Below, piece by piece: positions 12,581 to 27,052 of a DNA stretch of 64,000 nt (its first letter is position 1; every line of letters starts with the position of its first letter). The stretch is from Hofstenia miamia. Taxonomy: Eukaryota > Xenacoelomorpha > Acoela > Hofsteniidae. The notes beneath the pieces were generated by a model. It made no database searches, was not told where the DNA came from, and was given only the letters and a program-made list of their open reading frames with translations. The stretch is taken from positions 2,331,292 to 2,395,291 of the forward strand of contig CABFPE010000006.1 of assembly GCA_900660155.1 (NCBI GenBank). Reading direction: 5' to 3'. The position numbers and the translations under genes are program-made.

Positions 12581-15500
12581 GGGGGGGGAGGTTACAATAT
12601 GCGAAAGCACCCTAATTTATAACCAAATGTCAGCTTCTACCAAAAGATCAAATTAGCCTATTAACCCTCTCTTGAACGACTTTTGTAAAACCAATCTAAT
12701 TTTTTTTTAAATATGCTTTAATTTTATTCTCCCCAGCAAACTTGATTATAAAAAATTATCAAGATATTGCTTGTAATTCAAAAGAAAATCAAATGTATCA
12801 AATATGATACATTATACAATAAAGGTGCATTTTAAGTTTCATATTAAAGTGATTACACAAACATTGTTTTTGCTTCTAGTTGTGGAAAACGGTATATATA
12901 CATGCTACATATTAGATAATTGATAAATGTATCAAATATAATTCATTATGCAAAATGGGAGTAAAAATACGTTTAACGCTTTTTTTACAAATTTAGCAAA
13001 TCTAACAAAACAGAAAACATTTCTTTAATAATGTCATAGATAACATTTCCGTCTTTTCTCAAGCAAATGACGATATGCTGTTTTGAAAATAGTATTTTAA
13101 GTTAATAGGCACTTGTCCTTATAAGAAAATTGTCTTAACATGAGCTGGGATTGGTGTTGAAACTTGGTCGTATTATAAGAGAAATGTAACAAACGTCTAG
13201 AATGACTGGTTTGGAATACATTTTTAGGTTTATAGTAAGCTTTAATTTTTGGTGTGTGTGTGTAAACTATGTGAAATCACGCTGATTTTTTCTAACCAAG
13301 GCCACATCAGCTTTATTCTGACCAAATATTGGTTCCTCCAGTTTTTGTGCATAAATCCTATGAAGTAAAACTAAGTAAATCTAAGCCCCCGTGTTATTAA
13401 TATGTATTAAGAAACATTAAGAAATCTTTAATCCTAGCATGTGATACTTAGTAGATACGTCAGCCGAATTTTTAAGACTCAACCTAACCCAGTCTGTCAA
13501 ATGATATTTCATTCATGTTTTCGGCCTGTAGTGTAATTAGTTTATTAGGATTGTCCATCAAAATACGAATGAAATACTAAATTTTAAAATATCGGAATAC
13601 AACCTTCTAAATTTTACTTGTCATACTTGATTTTATTTAGCCTGTACTTGCTAAAATTTTCCTCCTAATTTGACACGACACAACCCGGTTCGTTAGTCCC
13701 ACAGGCTAGCCTGATCTTTCATGTCCACCTCTTCCCTCACTTTCATTTAAAAAATAAATTTTATGTATTATGTATTTCATATATTGATGACAAATTTGAA
13801 TTTCGCTCAAATTCAAATCTTAATAACTGTGCCTGACCTGCACCATTACATTATAATGTGAAAATTTCTTTGATTGCTATTTTGTGTGCATATCAAATTC
13901 CAGCGGTCTCTTGACTGTTTCAAAAACAAATTTGTTTTTATATGATCATAAATGCATGATGTATTAAATACAATACATTAATGTTTTTCATCTTTATGGC
14001 TGTAAATTTAAAAAATACCAACACATATCAGTCTTAACTACTGTAAGTGTGTTCCAATGTATGTATGATTATTGGTTGCATAATTTCAAATTGTGCAATA
14101 GAGAGTTAAAACAAAAACGGCAAAATTTGACCATTCTACCCCTTAAAATTTGCTCAAATATGTGTCCAGAAATCAAATTTATTCATAATTTTGAATTTAC
14201 ACAATTTGAATCTGCTATGGAAGAAAAGGCAATTCATTCCAAAGTTGAAGCAAACTGTGCAGGTGTTTCAAAGCTGTAACAAACATCCCTAAAACACATT
14301 TATTTACACTAAAAATTGCTCTGTCCCCCACGACCTACACATATTTTTGAAATGAATACTGCTAAAAACTGAAACCTTAATTTTTAATGCAACTGAAGAC
14401 ATTCAGAATTTTATGTGTGGTAGAATTCAGAAATTTGAAAAAGAAGAAAAATAGAAGAAAAGAAAAAAAAATTACAAATACTCTTAATAATTTCTTGTAA
14501 AATTTCATATTGAGGAGTGTAGATATGATTTGACAGACATTAGTCACAAACATTTGACATAGAAGTTTGCCCAAGCACTTTCTAATTAATAAACTCAAGA
14601 AATTTGCAGTACTGTGGAGTTCACATGTGTTTTGTATGTCTCAAATTTAACTTTCCGCTGTTGGATGGTATTCCTTGTCAAGTGCTTTTATTTCAAACAT
14701 TGGTCATGTTTCCTCCTTATCTTTCTCTGCTTTGAAAATATTCCAATTTTCATGTATTTCTTTCAACACTGACTGACATTGTGTAAAAGCAATTGATATG
14801 TAAATGTCAGTTATGTATTCAATATCTGATGTTTACTCCAACTCTTCCATGATTCGCAAGTCTTGGTTTTACCATTAACATATGAGTTGGATTTCTACAA
14901 TGAAGCACTAGATCCATATACACTAGGTTTGTGTTATTTGTAATTGGATTTGATGTTTTCATAATGTCACATTCTTTTCACTATACAAATGCATTATTCT
15001 GTAGTGTCTCCATGTTTATCAACAGTTTAATTTTAGGAATATTTGAATATTCAGGTGGAAAAATAGTTAAGGTAACATTCTGTGAGTAGAGTAATCTTCA
15101 CATTTTAAGAAATACATGTGGATAAGTAACTGTAAATGCATTAAGGGGATGCCAATTTGGCCCCATCCTGTTTTTTTGTCTATAACTTTGCTTGAAAATA
15201 ATTAATTAGCTGATTTATTTGACTTTGCAAAAAATTATCTGGGAATAACATAAAGTTAAAATATAATGATTCTTTTTGTGAGGCATGTGCCAAGTGGGTC
15301 TGAAGAAATTTCACTTTAGCAAAAATTGAACAGTTGCTGGTGCAGTATGCATTTAAAATAGTCAATATTTTCTTAGATATCTATATGTATATATTTATGC
15401 AATTAAATTGATTGAGTCATCATTGTTAGGATAGTCAAAAAATAATTTTAGTTTGAAAAATTAGTTGCTCCTGGGCTCATCTGAGCAATAAAATATTGGT

Positions 15501-17269
15501 AACAAAATAGTTTATATTGTAAAAGAAGGGTTTTAGAAGGTTTTTTTTGAAAATCAGTCATATCTATATCAGGGAAGGAGTACTTGTCAAAATTAAAATC
15601 AAAAAAATATGTCATTTGCATTTGGTGCTATACTTTGAATATTATGAGACAATAAGGACTAGATGTGATAATATTGTAGAATCTCGCCAACCTTCCTACT
15701 AGTAAGTCTTAGCTTAATTTAGGAGCTGCTGTGACAATTGGTTCCTCCTTAGATAGTACAGTAGGTGACAGACTCCAATCTCCATCTCTCTTCTTTGAGT
15801 TCTATTGTTTAGCCGTTCACTGATTAAACTATTATCTCATCGACTAACATTGATACGAAACTAACGACTATTATTTTAGATCCCAGACACAAGACAGAGG
15901 GTACAAAGTACAGGGTATGCTTACCCGACCTGCAACAAAGCACAAAAGAGGAATCTAAGAACTACGCTACAACGAGTATTTCCATGTGATACTGAAACAT
16001 CGATAGAGACACCAACCACAATTCAGATGACTCAGTGTAATGGAATAGTGGGCATGAGTACGATAGTGATAATGTGTGATACCATATGAATTTAATGTAT
16101 TGATTGTTCTTGTTATCAACAAAGTTGTCTAATAAAGGAATCTCGCAACCAGGATGCACTAGCTTGTTATGAGTTCGTACATATAATAACCTTACATATA
16201 AATAATTACATGCCAACTTAGAGTACATGTGAACAATCAATACGGTCATGACAAAAGGAATGAATTGATAGTCCGTCAGTCCACTAGTAATCATATGCGA
16301 TAAACTCTGTCCAAGATAATACAAACAGATCTTGTAATTTCCTAATGTAACTAGATGTAATAGCATAATGTAATAAATATTGTAATACGAACAACGAACG
16401 ATAGGAAAGCTAATACGAGTAAAAACCCCTATTCTTACACCTAACCTATGAGCATCTCGGGTAAGCACCAGCTATACACGATGCACCCGTTAACTGGAGT
16501 CGTGAACCACCATCTAGAATACCCCAGAGCTCAAACATTTTAGCTTTCCATTCTATTAAATAAAATAACCTGATACAAAAACGTAAAGTAAATCCAGTAA
16601 ATTCAATTCATCACCAAAATGATCAATTACACAATTTTTATAGTGAAAAATTAACAAACAATCAAATATTTGACTAGTACCTGCTAATTCCAGTTGTTGA
16701 CAATTTCAAAAGCTTTAAATTTCGTTCGTCTGCTGATTACGCACTTCTGCCTTAATTAGCAGTTGTGATTTAGGTCTAGTGCCTTTTTGCCAAATCAATT
16801 AATATCAAAAATTACTGCATTATAAATTTACAAATAACTAATTAATCTTAATCATATGTTTTTACAATTAATATTTTATTTTAATATCCAGTCTTAGTTT
16901 CTTCTTCCTTTTTTCTTAATTTGACCACATATGATTCAGATTACAATTACGTTACAATATACCATGCAATAATTTGACTAGATTACTGATGCTGGACACT
17001 GGGCTGAAAAATGGCCCCATCTTAAGGTGAAGCAGGGGGTCATGCACTGTGAAATTTTGTGCTACTCTTTAGCTTGCTAGGTATTTGATTTTTGAAACAT
17101 AAATAACCAACATTTATTGACTTTATTTCTATTTTTTTTGTTCATTTATAGACATTTATCAAAATTATGAAAATGGCTATCCTGATTACATAATGCTGGT
17201 TGACCTTTAGCATATTTTTTATTCTGTTAGAGCAAGTCTTTAACAATAATTTGAAGTCATATAAGTTAA
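12581..17269. other. Non-coding stretch with unclassified repeat debris
   Basis: No recognisable coding exon. At about 15660-16800 there is a block with normal CpG content and less AT-rich sequence. It carries a 168-codon minus-strand open frame (15962-16468) without recognisable similarity. A phrase of the type (C/A)AATTTGGCCCC or ATGGCCCCAT occurs near 15150, 16995 and again near 17690, which hints at related repeat modules. Confidence 0.4.
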
Positions 17270-17477
17270 CACTAGAAAGTTTGATGATTCTGTATCTTAA
17301 ATTCATGCAAATGTCAGAATTAACCCATTCAAGTAAAACTAATGAAAGCAAAAGCAAATGAGAGAAAAGTATGAGAAAAACAAAATAAAATAAGCCATTT
17401 TTCTATTTAAATTCTCATTACATGAGGCATTTAAGATTTCCAAAGTGGTCAAATTTGACTGCTTACACTTTCTAGTG
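17270..17477. mobile_element. piggyBac-type MITE (208 bp, TTAA borders)
   Basis: Short non-autonomous DNA transposon. Both ends read CACTAGAAAGT inward (left 17270-17280, right as reverse complement ending 17477), and each is flanked directly by TTAA (17266-17269 and 17478-17481), the piggyBac target. The terminus resembles the CCCTAGAAAG end of classical piggyBac. It has no coding capacity and would need a transposase in trans. Confidence 0.75.
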
Positions 17478-18642
17478 TTAAATAAACTGTTTCCTTCTGG
17501 TTGCAATGACCAATTAATTTAATTTTGTTCATCTTTATTATTCAAAAATGGATGACATCATATAAGATTGAAGCCAATTTGATAATTTTTGAAAATGGAC
17601 AGAAATGTAGTTTAAAGGTGCATCTTTTGCAATGCAAAAGCTCATTACTTTATCCTTAATATTTCTGAAATTAAAGAGAGGGCAATTTGGCCCCTTCTCA
17701 ATGTGTTATTGACAATTTATGCCTCAGTGCATTTTGTGTTAACAAGTTATTGCAGTTCATGTTGATGACAGAGAATTTATCAATTTCCTTTCTTCATAAA
17801 TGCTTTAATGCGTCTTAAATGTAAAAATTTGTTGAAACAAGCATGTAAAGTGCTTCTAAGATAATTAAAACTTAATTTGTCATTCATAGCACCTAGGCAA
17901 CCTGTAATTGTATTCACCAAAGTGCAATACTCATATAATTTGCAAATAGTAGTATAGAAATATTAATATCATCTATATCAGTTTTTAGCAAAGATTGAAT
18001 TTCATTAGCTGTTTCTAGAGTTATTATTATGAATCAAATTCTCTTTGAAATAATAGCAAAGGTGGTTGAATATGAATTATTTAGATAAATATTTTTCTCT
18101 GTGCAATGATTATTATTATCTATAAATTGAGATGTGCTCTGTAATTCATGAAAAGGTAACACTGATGCACTTATATGTACATTAAAATAATTTCTGCAAT
18201 ACTGAACTCTGCATCTTTTCCTTATCATCCCACTCAGTCGGATTTTACATAGATTTCCAAATGCAAGCCTTGCCTGACTGTGTGCAATTCTATATGACAT
18301 TCATATTATTATTCAGATTGCAATTTTTTCAAAACATCTCTTGCATGTCAAATAATGACAAGAATTATTTTCCCTTACAAAAATAAGCTAATGGTTGTCA
18401 TTTAATGTTGTTTTCTTGATATCAGTGATATCTCTTTTAACAATTTTGAAGCATGTAATTTTACACTTATTTAGCAAATAATCACTATTGCTTATTACTT
18501 TTACAATTGTAAATGGTTCAAATAATACAGTTTTACTACCATTTTAATTACTTGCCTCCAGTCTTTTCTCCAATTCTGGTGGTCACTACTCTTTGATAAG
18601 TGTTAGGTTGAGTTTCTCTACTGCATTGTTCATTTACAGGCT

Positions 18643-21600
18643 CTACACAGATGTTGTACAATGTGTAGTTTTGGATATATTCATGAGCTCTTGAAATAAT
18701 TTACTCTCAAATTGCAAGCATCTTTCAGTGATTATATGAATTGGTGTACTTATTTGCAAAAACCATATTTTCATCGTACATCTAATCTCAGCTGTGATTT
18801 GTCTTAACAGAAAAATTCTGCTGTACTCCATAAAGTTATCAATAACTAGCAGATATTGATAGCCTTCATCATCCAAAACTAATTTTTCAATGTCAATGTG
18901 ATTATTGTATTGAATTTGTCTTGCTAAATGGATAAGGAAGCTTTCATGAGTTGGGATAAAATTTCTCTGATAAACATTGTATCTAGATTCCCTGTGTGAG
19001 TACAGTTGTTGAATAATCATTTATACATTATGACAGTCTGTCACCTCTGGCTTTTGGTAATTTAGATGTCAATGCTGTGGAATTTGCATCCTAGGTTGAA
19101 GAGGTTTTCCTAGTCATCTCTCAAATTTGTGATACATATTATCAATGTGATTTGGTTACTAGAGAAATTCAACTATGAGTAAGTACTTCTTCATCTACTT
19201 AACACTTAGTTGATACAAGTTTTTAGTACTCAAGTCTGCTTTAGTGAAAACTAGCTCTACTTCACTTAACAGTTAGTTCCAGTTTTGTTCCTTGTTCCTT
19301 TCCAGATACAAGATTTAACAATGTATAGTCTTCATGTGGATGGGATGTAAATGGAAAAAGTGATGCAGAGCTAAATCTCACAAAATAAAACAACTTCAGC
19401 AAAATAACATTCATTTTTCATCATAGACTTAGTGCAAAAGTATGGTGCTTAGTTTTTAGCTTATTATCCCAAACTTTAAACATACATCATAGTAACTGTT
19501 ATCCTACTTGCTTTGTCTTAGAAATACTTGGCTTGACCTAACATTTAGTTTACTTTGGGAAACATAAAACTTAAGAGCTTTACAATTTAATACAGTCTTT
19601 TTATGTACCTCAGAAGTGTTTGAAGGTTTACAAGTAACTCTGTAATACAAAATGCAACCACCTATATGTTGATGATTTACAGTAAACTTTTTAATTAGAC
19701 TAACAATGCTAGCCACAAAAAAGTATTTTCTATTTTTAAAGCATTTGCAAATAAAGTATTTGAAATCAAAATTAAATACATGCAATGTTTTCAAAAACAT
19801 ATTTCTGCCTTTATGTGCTTAATCAATGAAAGATCAAGAATTCATAACCTCACTTCTATTACAGAGGATTGCTACTACATATAGTAAATAGTTATAGTGC
19901 AAACTGAAAGATACCACTTTTGACTAAGTGTAAGAAATTCCAATCACAATTATATTTAGAAACTTTTAGTTGTAAATTTGTAATCAATTTTGTTGTTAAA
20001 CAGGTCATAAAAAATATTACAGTAAAAAAGAGTTTGGCTGAAAAGTTAATTACTTGACTTTTCAGCTAAAGCAAGCCAAAGGAATAATTTGAATATTATG
20101 GTGATCATCTGATTGACCAAAATGGATTTAGTATATGTGTAAGAATTATTGTGAGAAACCACAGTTGAATATTCATTAGTATTAATAAACTTTTAGTAGA
20201 GTTTAGTTCCCTTTCTCTTAATTACATTAACTTGCAAAAGTTAGTAAAATGTTTATGTTTGTTATCAGCTAAATTCTAATTGGCAATGGTAGTGGTGATT
20301 TCTCCAGTTAAATTGGATGGTGTAATTTAGTATCAAAATAGAAACAGCATTAAATATACAATGACTAATTTTTTAACTCTGCTCTCTGTGTGAAACAAAC
20401 TACTGATTATTTAATACATAGTTTTGTCTTACCTATGATCCAACCTTTGTTTTATTGGCAAAAATTATTTTGGAAAACAGTAGTAGCTAGTTAAATAATA
20501 ATAAATTATACTGCTGCCTAAAAGAGGCTTGAATCATTGATTGCAATGGAAAGTAAGGCAATAATGTAAATAACAAATATTTAATTAAATGTATAGAAAA
20601 ACTAGTTATATTGAGTCTGCAATACCTCCTTTGCATCTATTGGTTTCACTGTAAGAATTTCATTAATGGTGTTATTGCCTAAAATGAGTGATCAAGAAAA
20701 GTCAATATGCAATAATTTATTAATAACAAATAAACACACTGAGCAAATGTAATGGAGTTTATTAATTTGTTGTAACCTGTGAATCACCAACAAGATGCTG
20801 TTTAAATCAGCAACACTCTCACAAAGATGACATGAACCTAAAAGTGATACAATTAGTTATATGCATTTAACATGATATATTTAAATATATACAATCATAC
20901 AGTAATAGCTTAGAGGTGTAGTAATGCTGTTCTACATAGCTTGTTGAAATAGATGCTGTCAATCATAGTCATTTCATATGAAATAAGTGCAGTAGGTTGA
21001 TGGTAGGGGATTTCACAATATTGACATCTGTTAATTAACATTACTTTTTACAGCAATAACTTCAGTTAAGTATGGCCATGAAAGTATTTGAAATCAAATC
21101 TGAATCTGAATCTATGTTATATTAGAATTCAGATTTGAATATGAACTCATAGATTTGAAAATTTGAATTTTGGTACAGTGGCTATTTTTGCATTTAAAAT
21201 GCTTCTATCTTAGGTTAGTTATATAGTTGTACTTTAATTGTGTAACATTTTTTCATCTTTATTTGAGGAGGACTCTTGTTTAAATGGGATGTACGCAAAG
21301 GTTTTTACAAAATATATCTAAAATCTATTCAAACTTCAATAACAAATTCAAGATATTTAAACATAAAAACAGGTGTTTGATAAACAAAAGAAACACTAAA
21401 ATCATACAGTGAAACTATAAGTAAACACTAACAGGTCCCTCATTAACCTTTTACATTGTAATCAATTAGATCAGAATTACTGTGTGGCAGATGATTCAAA
21501 CATTTAAAATTGAACAGGTTGTCTAATACTCATTAAGTCAAATGAGGCAATACAAATTCATATAAATATTAATGTACAATTGATATTTAATAGATTTGAA

Positions 21601-22520
21601 ATACTAGTGACAAAATGTTTGTGACGCATCAATTGATGCCACAATATGCACAAATTAGTTATATTTGTTACAATAATCAGTTTATAACAATGTTTGAAAT
21701 TATATAAGTAATAAATGACAGTAATTGTAATTTTTTCTAGGATGACATCATATTATTTTATATGGTGTAAACTAAGTATAATAATTACACTCATTGCTGT
21801 GTAAAATATTTTACATTATATATTAGACATGCTCAGCACTTGTTGATTACATGGCTAGATTAGGTACTCTTCCCCATTAATGCTTTGACTAGAACATGCT
21901 TCAGCTGCTACAGTACTAGCATCACAATTTAGGATAAATTGATTGGTATTGTCTGGTGAGCCTAAGGAAGTCATTCTCTTCAATTCATTTTTGTTGTTTG
22001 CAATTACTCTTATTTATTCCAATTCCATACATATGGATGCTTTTTCTTCAGCAACATTAGCACCACTGCTGTCTTCTCTGCTATACTTAATATATTGTGT
22101 TCATAATAATTGAAAAATGCCATTATTCATTGTAATTCTTTTCTTGTATTAGATGTTGTTATTCTATTTACTATGTCCTTAAATTTTTGGATAATTGAAT
22201 TTTTCCCTGTCCAATGCATCCTCCTAGAAATTCCACATTTTCATGCAATATGTGGCATTTCTCATTGTTCCTGAATTGCTTCATTCACTATTAGTGTATC
22301 ATCAACATAGGCTGATACCACTTCTTAAACTTTATGATTATTATTTCATCACATAGTGTTGGAATGTCACTAGTGCATTATATATATGCCCATTTATATA
22401 ATACATGTGGTGTTATAAAGGAAGTCTTCACTATATCTTTTGGTTCAAATGGCACTTATTGATATATTTACTAAAATATTTACTTTTTATGGTATCATAC
22501 AACATGTCATCAATTGCTGG
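18643..22520 (-). mobile_element. Ty3/Gypsy LTR retrotransposon fossil (pol pieces)
   Basis: A fossil of an LTR retrotransposon. The minus-strand stretch 18643-19020 reads like the integrase catalytic core of Ty3/Gypsy elements (a DDEGYQYLLVIDNF-type segment, then IITE and QFESKLFQELM). About 3.2-3.8 kb upstream on the same strand, near 22190-22520, reverse-transcriptase palm remnants with a YVDD box can be read. Order and strand fit reverse transcriptase before integrase. It is heavily broken in many places and lies in CpG-exhausted DNA, so it is old. Long terminal repeats and outer limits could not be fixed; the coordinates bracket only the recognised pieces. Confidence 0.7.
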
Positions 22521-25361
22521 GAGTAGATATAGTGTGAAATCATGCCTGAAATTATTACATTATATTTCCATAATTATATTTTGTTGTTTTCACATTTAAA
22601 AATGTTTAACTTGTATGAATCAAATCTTATCTGTAAATTATTTTCAGTGAAATTTTGAGTATAATGTGAAATTAGCTTTTTCCTGACCAAAATGTGAAAG
22701 TGTAACACCATTTCTGATAATGACATAAAAATATACAGGTTAGTTTCCATCTACAATTTAAATCCAAATAAATAAGTATTGTGATTTGCAACCTAAGCAT
22801 TAAAAAGGGGACTATTTCACTTTTGAAAAAGGAAAGCTTAAACACAGAGAAAAGTTGAGTTACTCTATGATTTTAATAATTTATATTTACACTTTAATTT
22901 ATCTTGCTTCTTACTTATTTTTCCCCATCAAAAGTAATCTACTTTTAATTACTCAGAAATTTGTGTGAAATCATTTTTATAAATTTTGCTATGCACTACT
23001 AAATAAAAGTAGAAATTGTTCTCTTTCTGTCTTTAGTTGACTATTTGTAGAGGTTGGTACTCTAAATGGATGCCAAATTTCTCAAAAAAAATACCAAATA
23101 TCTCAAAATGGATTCTAATTAAAAAGGGTGTATAAGGGACAGCAAATATTAGAAAGCTTTTTAAGTGACTTTTTCAACTTAATGAACATAGAATGTATTT
23201 TCACTATTTCTGCTCATTTAACAAATCTATAAGTACAGAATTTTTGGGCAACAATATTCTGCATGACTTTAAAAAGCAAACTTTAAAAAATCTGTGTCTA
23301 AATGGCATTACATAAAAATGATATTGTACCAATTTAATTGACTAAATGCAATTTGTTGCCTAGCAAAAATAGTATTAGTTTTTCAAAAATTTGGTATTCA
23401 AGTACCAACCATTTGTAGAAACTCCCCATTTTTTAGTGATTGTCAACTAGTTATGCAAGTTATAATCTACATTACTAAACTAAAACATTTTTTTGAAATT
23501 TGCATCACTTAAGCTAATAAAAACTTAAATTATCTCAGTCTTCTGGGATTGTTGGGAAGCCTATTTTGCAGTATCACAGAATTGATGCCTCAGACTTGGA
23601 TCTGGTAGTAAAAATAGGTTAAATTGCTACACATATGAGTTTTTATATGAGAGGCTTGAAACTTGTTCTAAGTGTCTTTGATGTTATTGCACAGTATTAC
23701 TTTGCTAATTATAAGTAAGGGTAATAATCTATGTTGGATGTCAATTTGTAAGTAAGAAATTATAATTATAAATTTATCTAAGTAAAGTAGAATTTATGTA
23801 TGTGACTTTCAATTAGATTCCTATAAATGTTTAGCATATAAATTAAAAATAGTGTTGAAGTTTTTGAATAATTGAGGATTTATTTTCTTTGACCTATAAT
23901 TTTGGATTAACCTAAAAATGGGGTTTAATCTTTTACTACTCCAAATAAGTAAGTGTTAAACAAACTAATATCCAAAAACAATGTTAAGCAAACTTTCTAT
24001 AGCTACTGAGCTTGGTTGAGAGACTGTATAAAAATCTTTTTTTAGCTCTGTTTTTGAATTAATTAAGCATACTAAAAGTCTTACAGATAAGGTCTTATGT
24101 ACACAAAACAAAACTTCTCAGAAACAAATAAAATAGATTTAAGCATGATGTAAAATAATTCTAAAAATAGAAATTGAAGGAAGTACACTAAACTGTAGTA
24201 ATATATACTCTATGTTTTTGTGCAAACTTTGTATTTATCACATGATGACCACATCAAGTGAAATAAAAGACATGAAAATAGTAAATTTTCCTAAACTCCA
24301 TAGCTCAATCAAGACACCATAGACAAATCATAGTATTATAATGTTTTGTAACAAACTAAGTAAACCAAAAGTATAACATACCATTTCTCATACAACCCAA
24401 ACAAAATGGTTTCTAAAGTAGTTAGGGATAAGCTAATAAACACTAAATTCTAAAATTAGAGTAACAAGCTAAAAGTTTAAGCACATGTACTAATTTAGAT
24501 GGACTAAAGTATTGTAAACTGTAGCAACCTAAATATATGTTGTTGTGCAGATTTTGTTTTCATCTTACAGACTCCATATGGCAGCTACCTTCTCATTTCA
24601 AATGCTCTCAGAGAATTAAGGGACAAAACTCAACAGAAACAAATAAGAGAATTATTGTGATGATTTATTGTATAGTTATTTTTATGTGAAATTCTGCTCC
24701 TGAGTTTGAAAAGGGCATTAGAGTAACACATCCCTAGAAATTCCAATGTAAATTAGAAAAATCAAATATAGACAACATTTGTCTAGAGGAAGAGCTTCTA
24801 TTTTGTATTTTAATTATGACAATAAATTATGAATAATTCAGTGCCAATATACTAACAATTGCTGATGCAAAAATGAGAACACATAGAGACCAGAAAAATT
24901 ATGTATGAATTAGTAAAAGATATGACTTGATAATCTAAGCAAAATAATGCAATGTGTATTTTACAAAATGTGACATGACAACTATTTTATGAAATTCTCA
25001 CAGTAGGAGATGTGCCACTAGAATTGTGAAGGGATGTATAGGAAGTTTTATATTAAAAGTTTACAATGTGATTCCACTTTTTCATACACTTGCAAAACAA
25101 AGTTATAAAACTTCTAATTCATTGTTATGCAGACTTACATTATTTTGTAAGTCATGGTAGTAATCTCTTATGCATTGTTGCAAATAATTGACAACATTTT
25201 AAATATTATTAATTTGAAAAATGAATTATATGAAATACATCCATATTAGTCACTGTTTTTTTAATTATATACAGAGTTATTTACTAGATGAGCATAAAAT
25301 AAAGATGTGGAAATTTTGAGTGAAAATGCTTGCAACAGACAAATGTTTAAATCTCCAAGAG

Positions 25362-25401
<40 letters not shown>

Positions 25402-26832
25402 CTCCTGAAGAGNNNNNNNNNNNNNNNNNNNNNNNNNNNNNNNNNNNNNNNNNNNNNNNNNNNNNNNNNNNNNNNNNNNNNNNNNNNNNNNNNNNNNNNN
25501 NNNNATATATATATATAATTCTCCTGAAGAGTGAGAATCTAAAGAAATACAGTGGAATTTGGCATAGAGTATATTTCCCTACTTTACAATGAATCATTAT
25601 GAGAAAATGATGTTGCTTATTGTATGCTACTCAGTACACTAATAATTACAACATTCTAACTGGGAATCATCAATATATTAGTTATAAACTTAGTTAAAGA
25701 AGCTAAAGATCTTCTACACCTGCTTAAGAGATATTTCAGAAAAAGTAAAATTTAAGGTTAGAAAAAGTAAGATAAAATTAAGAATGTGCAGAGTCTTCAA
25801 GTTTTCATAGTCCATATCAATGCAAAGTAACACAAGGTCATCATGTTATTTTCTGTCTATAATGTCAATCTATATTCTTTGGATCATCAACCTTAGAATA
25901 TATTGCATTCTTCTTGTACAGATGGGCATTGTAATTTTAGAAATGCACATTCTTTGGACACCCTTTACCAATTATGTTCTACAGAGTTCATTAACATCTA
26001 TTTAACACTATTAAATATATTCTTGAGTTACTACATGTCTTTATCTAACTAGGGATTTTGGATAATTACAAATTGGAAATTTGGATTTGCATATTTCAAC
26101 TAACACACTTTGATATACTATTTGTCTATGGCTATTGACCCAATTACTTTCATTATATATCAAAGATATTGCACTTATATGATCCACATGAAACTAACAT
26201 TTGTTTTTCAGGTACACTACAAGATTCCAAAGAAAATTTCAACATTCACACTTTGAATATAGCAGTCTATATTAATTATTAGAGCAGATAGGTTTGGAGA
26301 CCTATTTCTCCAATTTTTACACAAAGAGTAGTACAATGAGAAACATTTGTGAATTTCATGATTTTGTTTGGTTAGACAATTTCAATAGCAAAAATGTAAT
26401 CAATAAAGCTCATACTTAATGATGAATATTTGGTGTGCATGAATTGATGTACCTCAATAAATATCTTTTAAAAGTGTAGCCCCTATACATTATTTAATTA
26501 GTGGAATAATGTGAAATGCATTATTTAAAAATTTTGTAAGTATAAATATTTTGCATACATAAAGTTATTCATTGTTCTATTATGTAGATATTCAATGAGA
26601 TGAGGTTTTTATTGTCCTTGAGCACACTCCTGTTTATTTTGGAATCAAATCCATATTAAAGACAACATTTAAAATTTTATGGAAATGTGAATATTCTGTA
26701 CATTCTGAATTTGATCTTACTTTTATGAATTTGATATTGCTTTTTCTGAAATTGATAATATATTTTCTGAAATATAGCTTGAAAAGGTATAGTATTTGAA
26801 ACAGTGGAAATCATTGATTAACTAGCCCAGAG
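22521..26832. other. CpG-poor non-coding DNA with assembly gap 25413-25504
   Basis: No gene recognised, and almost no CpG. It may include upstream parts of the decayed Gypsy element, but nothing there can be read. The 92-N gap at 25413-25504 has the same TA run plus ATTCTCCTGAAGAG on both sides, so it is another unresolved overlap at a microsatellite. Confidence 0.5.
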
Positions 26833-27052
26833 CAGGGATTTTGAGTACTTGGTATGTTAAGAACTCAAACTCAAATAAGCTTGCAAAACTTGATTGGAAA
26901 AATTGGAAAATGTTTTTTACTCTAAAAAACTCGGAATTAGAAAAAAACTTGATTGAACTCAGAATTTCATTTAAAAAATTACTTGAACTTGAACATGAAA
27001 TGTAAAATCTTGAACTCAGCCCAAGTAGCTCAAACTTGATTTGAAAACCCTG
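26833..27052. mobile_element. MITE-like element with CAGGG ends (220 bp)
   Basis: Starts CAGGGATTTTGAGTACTT and ends, read inward from the right, CAGGGTTTTCAAATCAAG. The interior consists of repeats of CTCAAACT / ACTTGAAC. CAGGG termini and short interior repeats are typical of hAT-like MITEs. An 8-bp target duplication is not visible, so the assignment is tentative. Confidence 0.45.

Noticed and set aside
15962-16468. 168-codon minus-strand frame as a gene
   Set aside because: No recognisable similarity, no splice or promoter context; kept only as an observation on the surrounding block.
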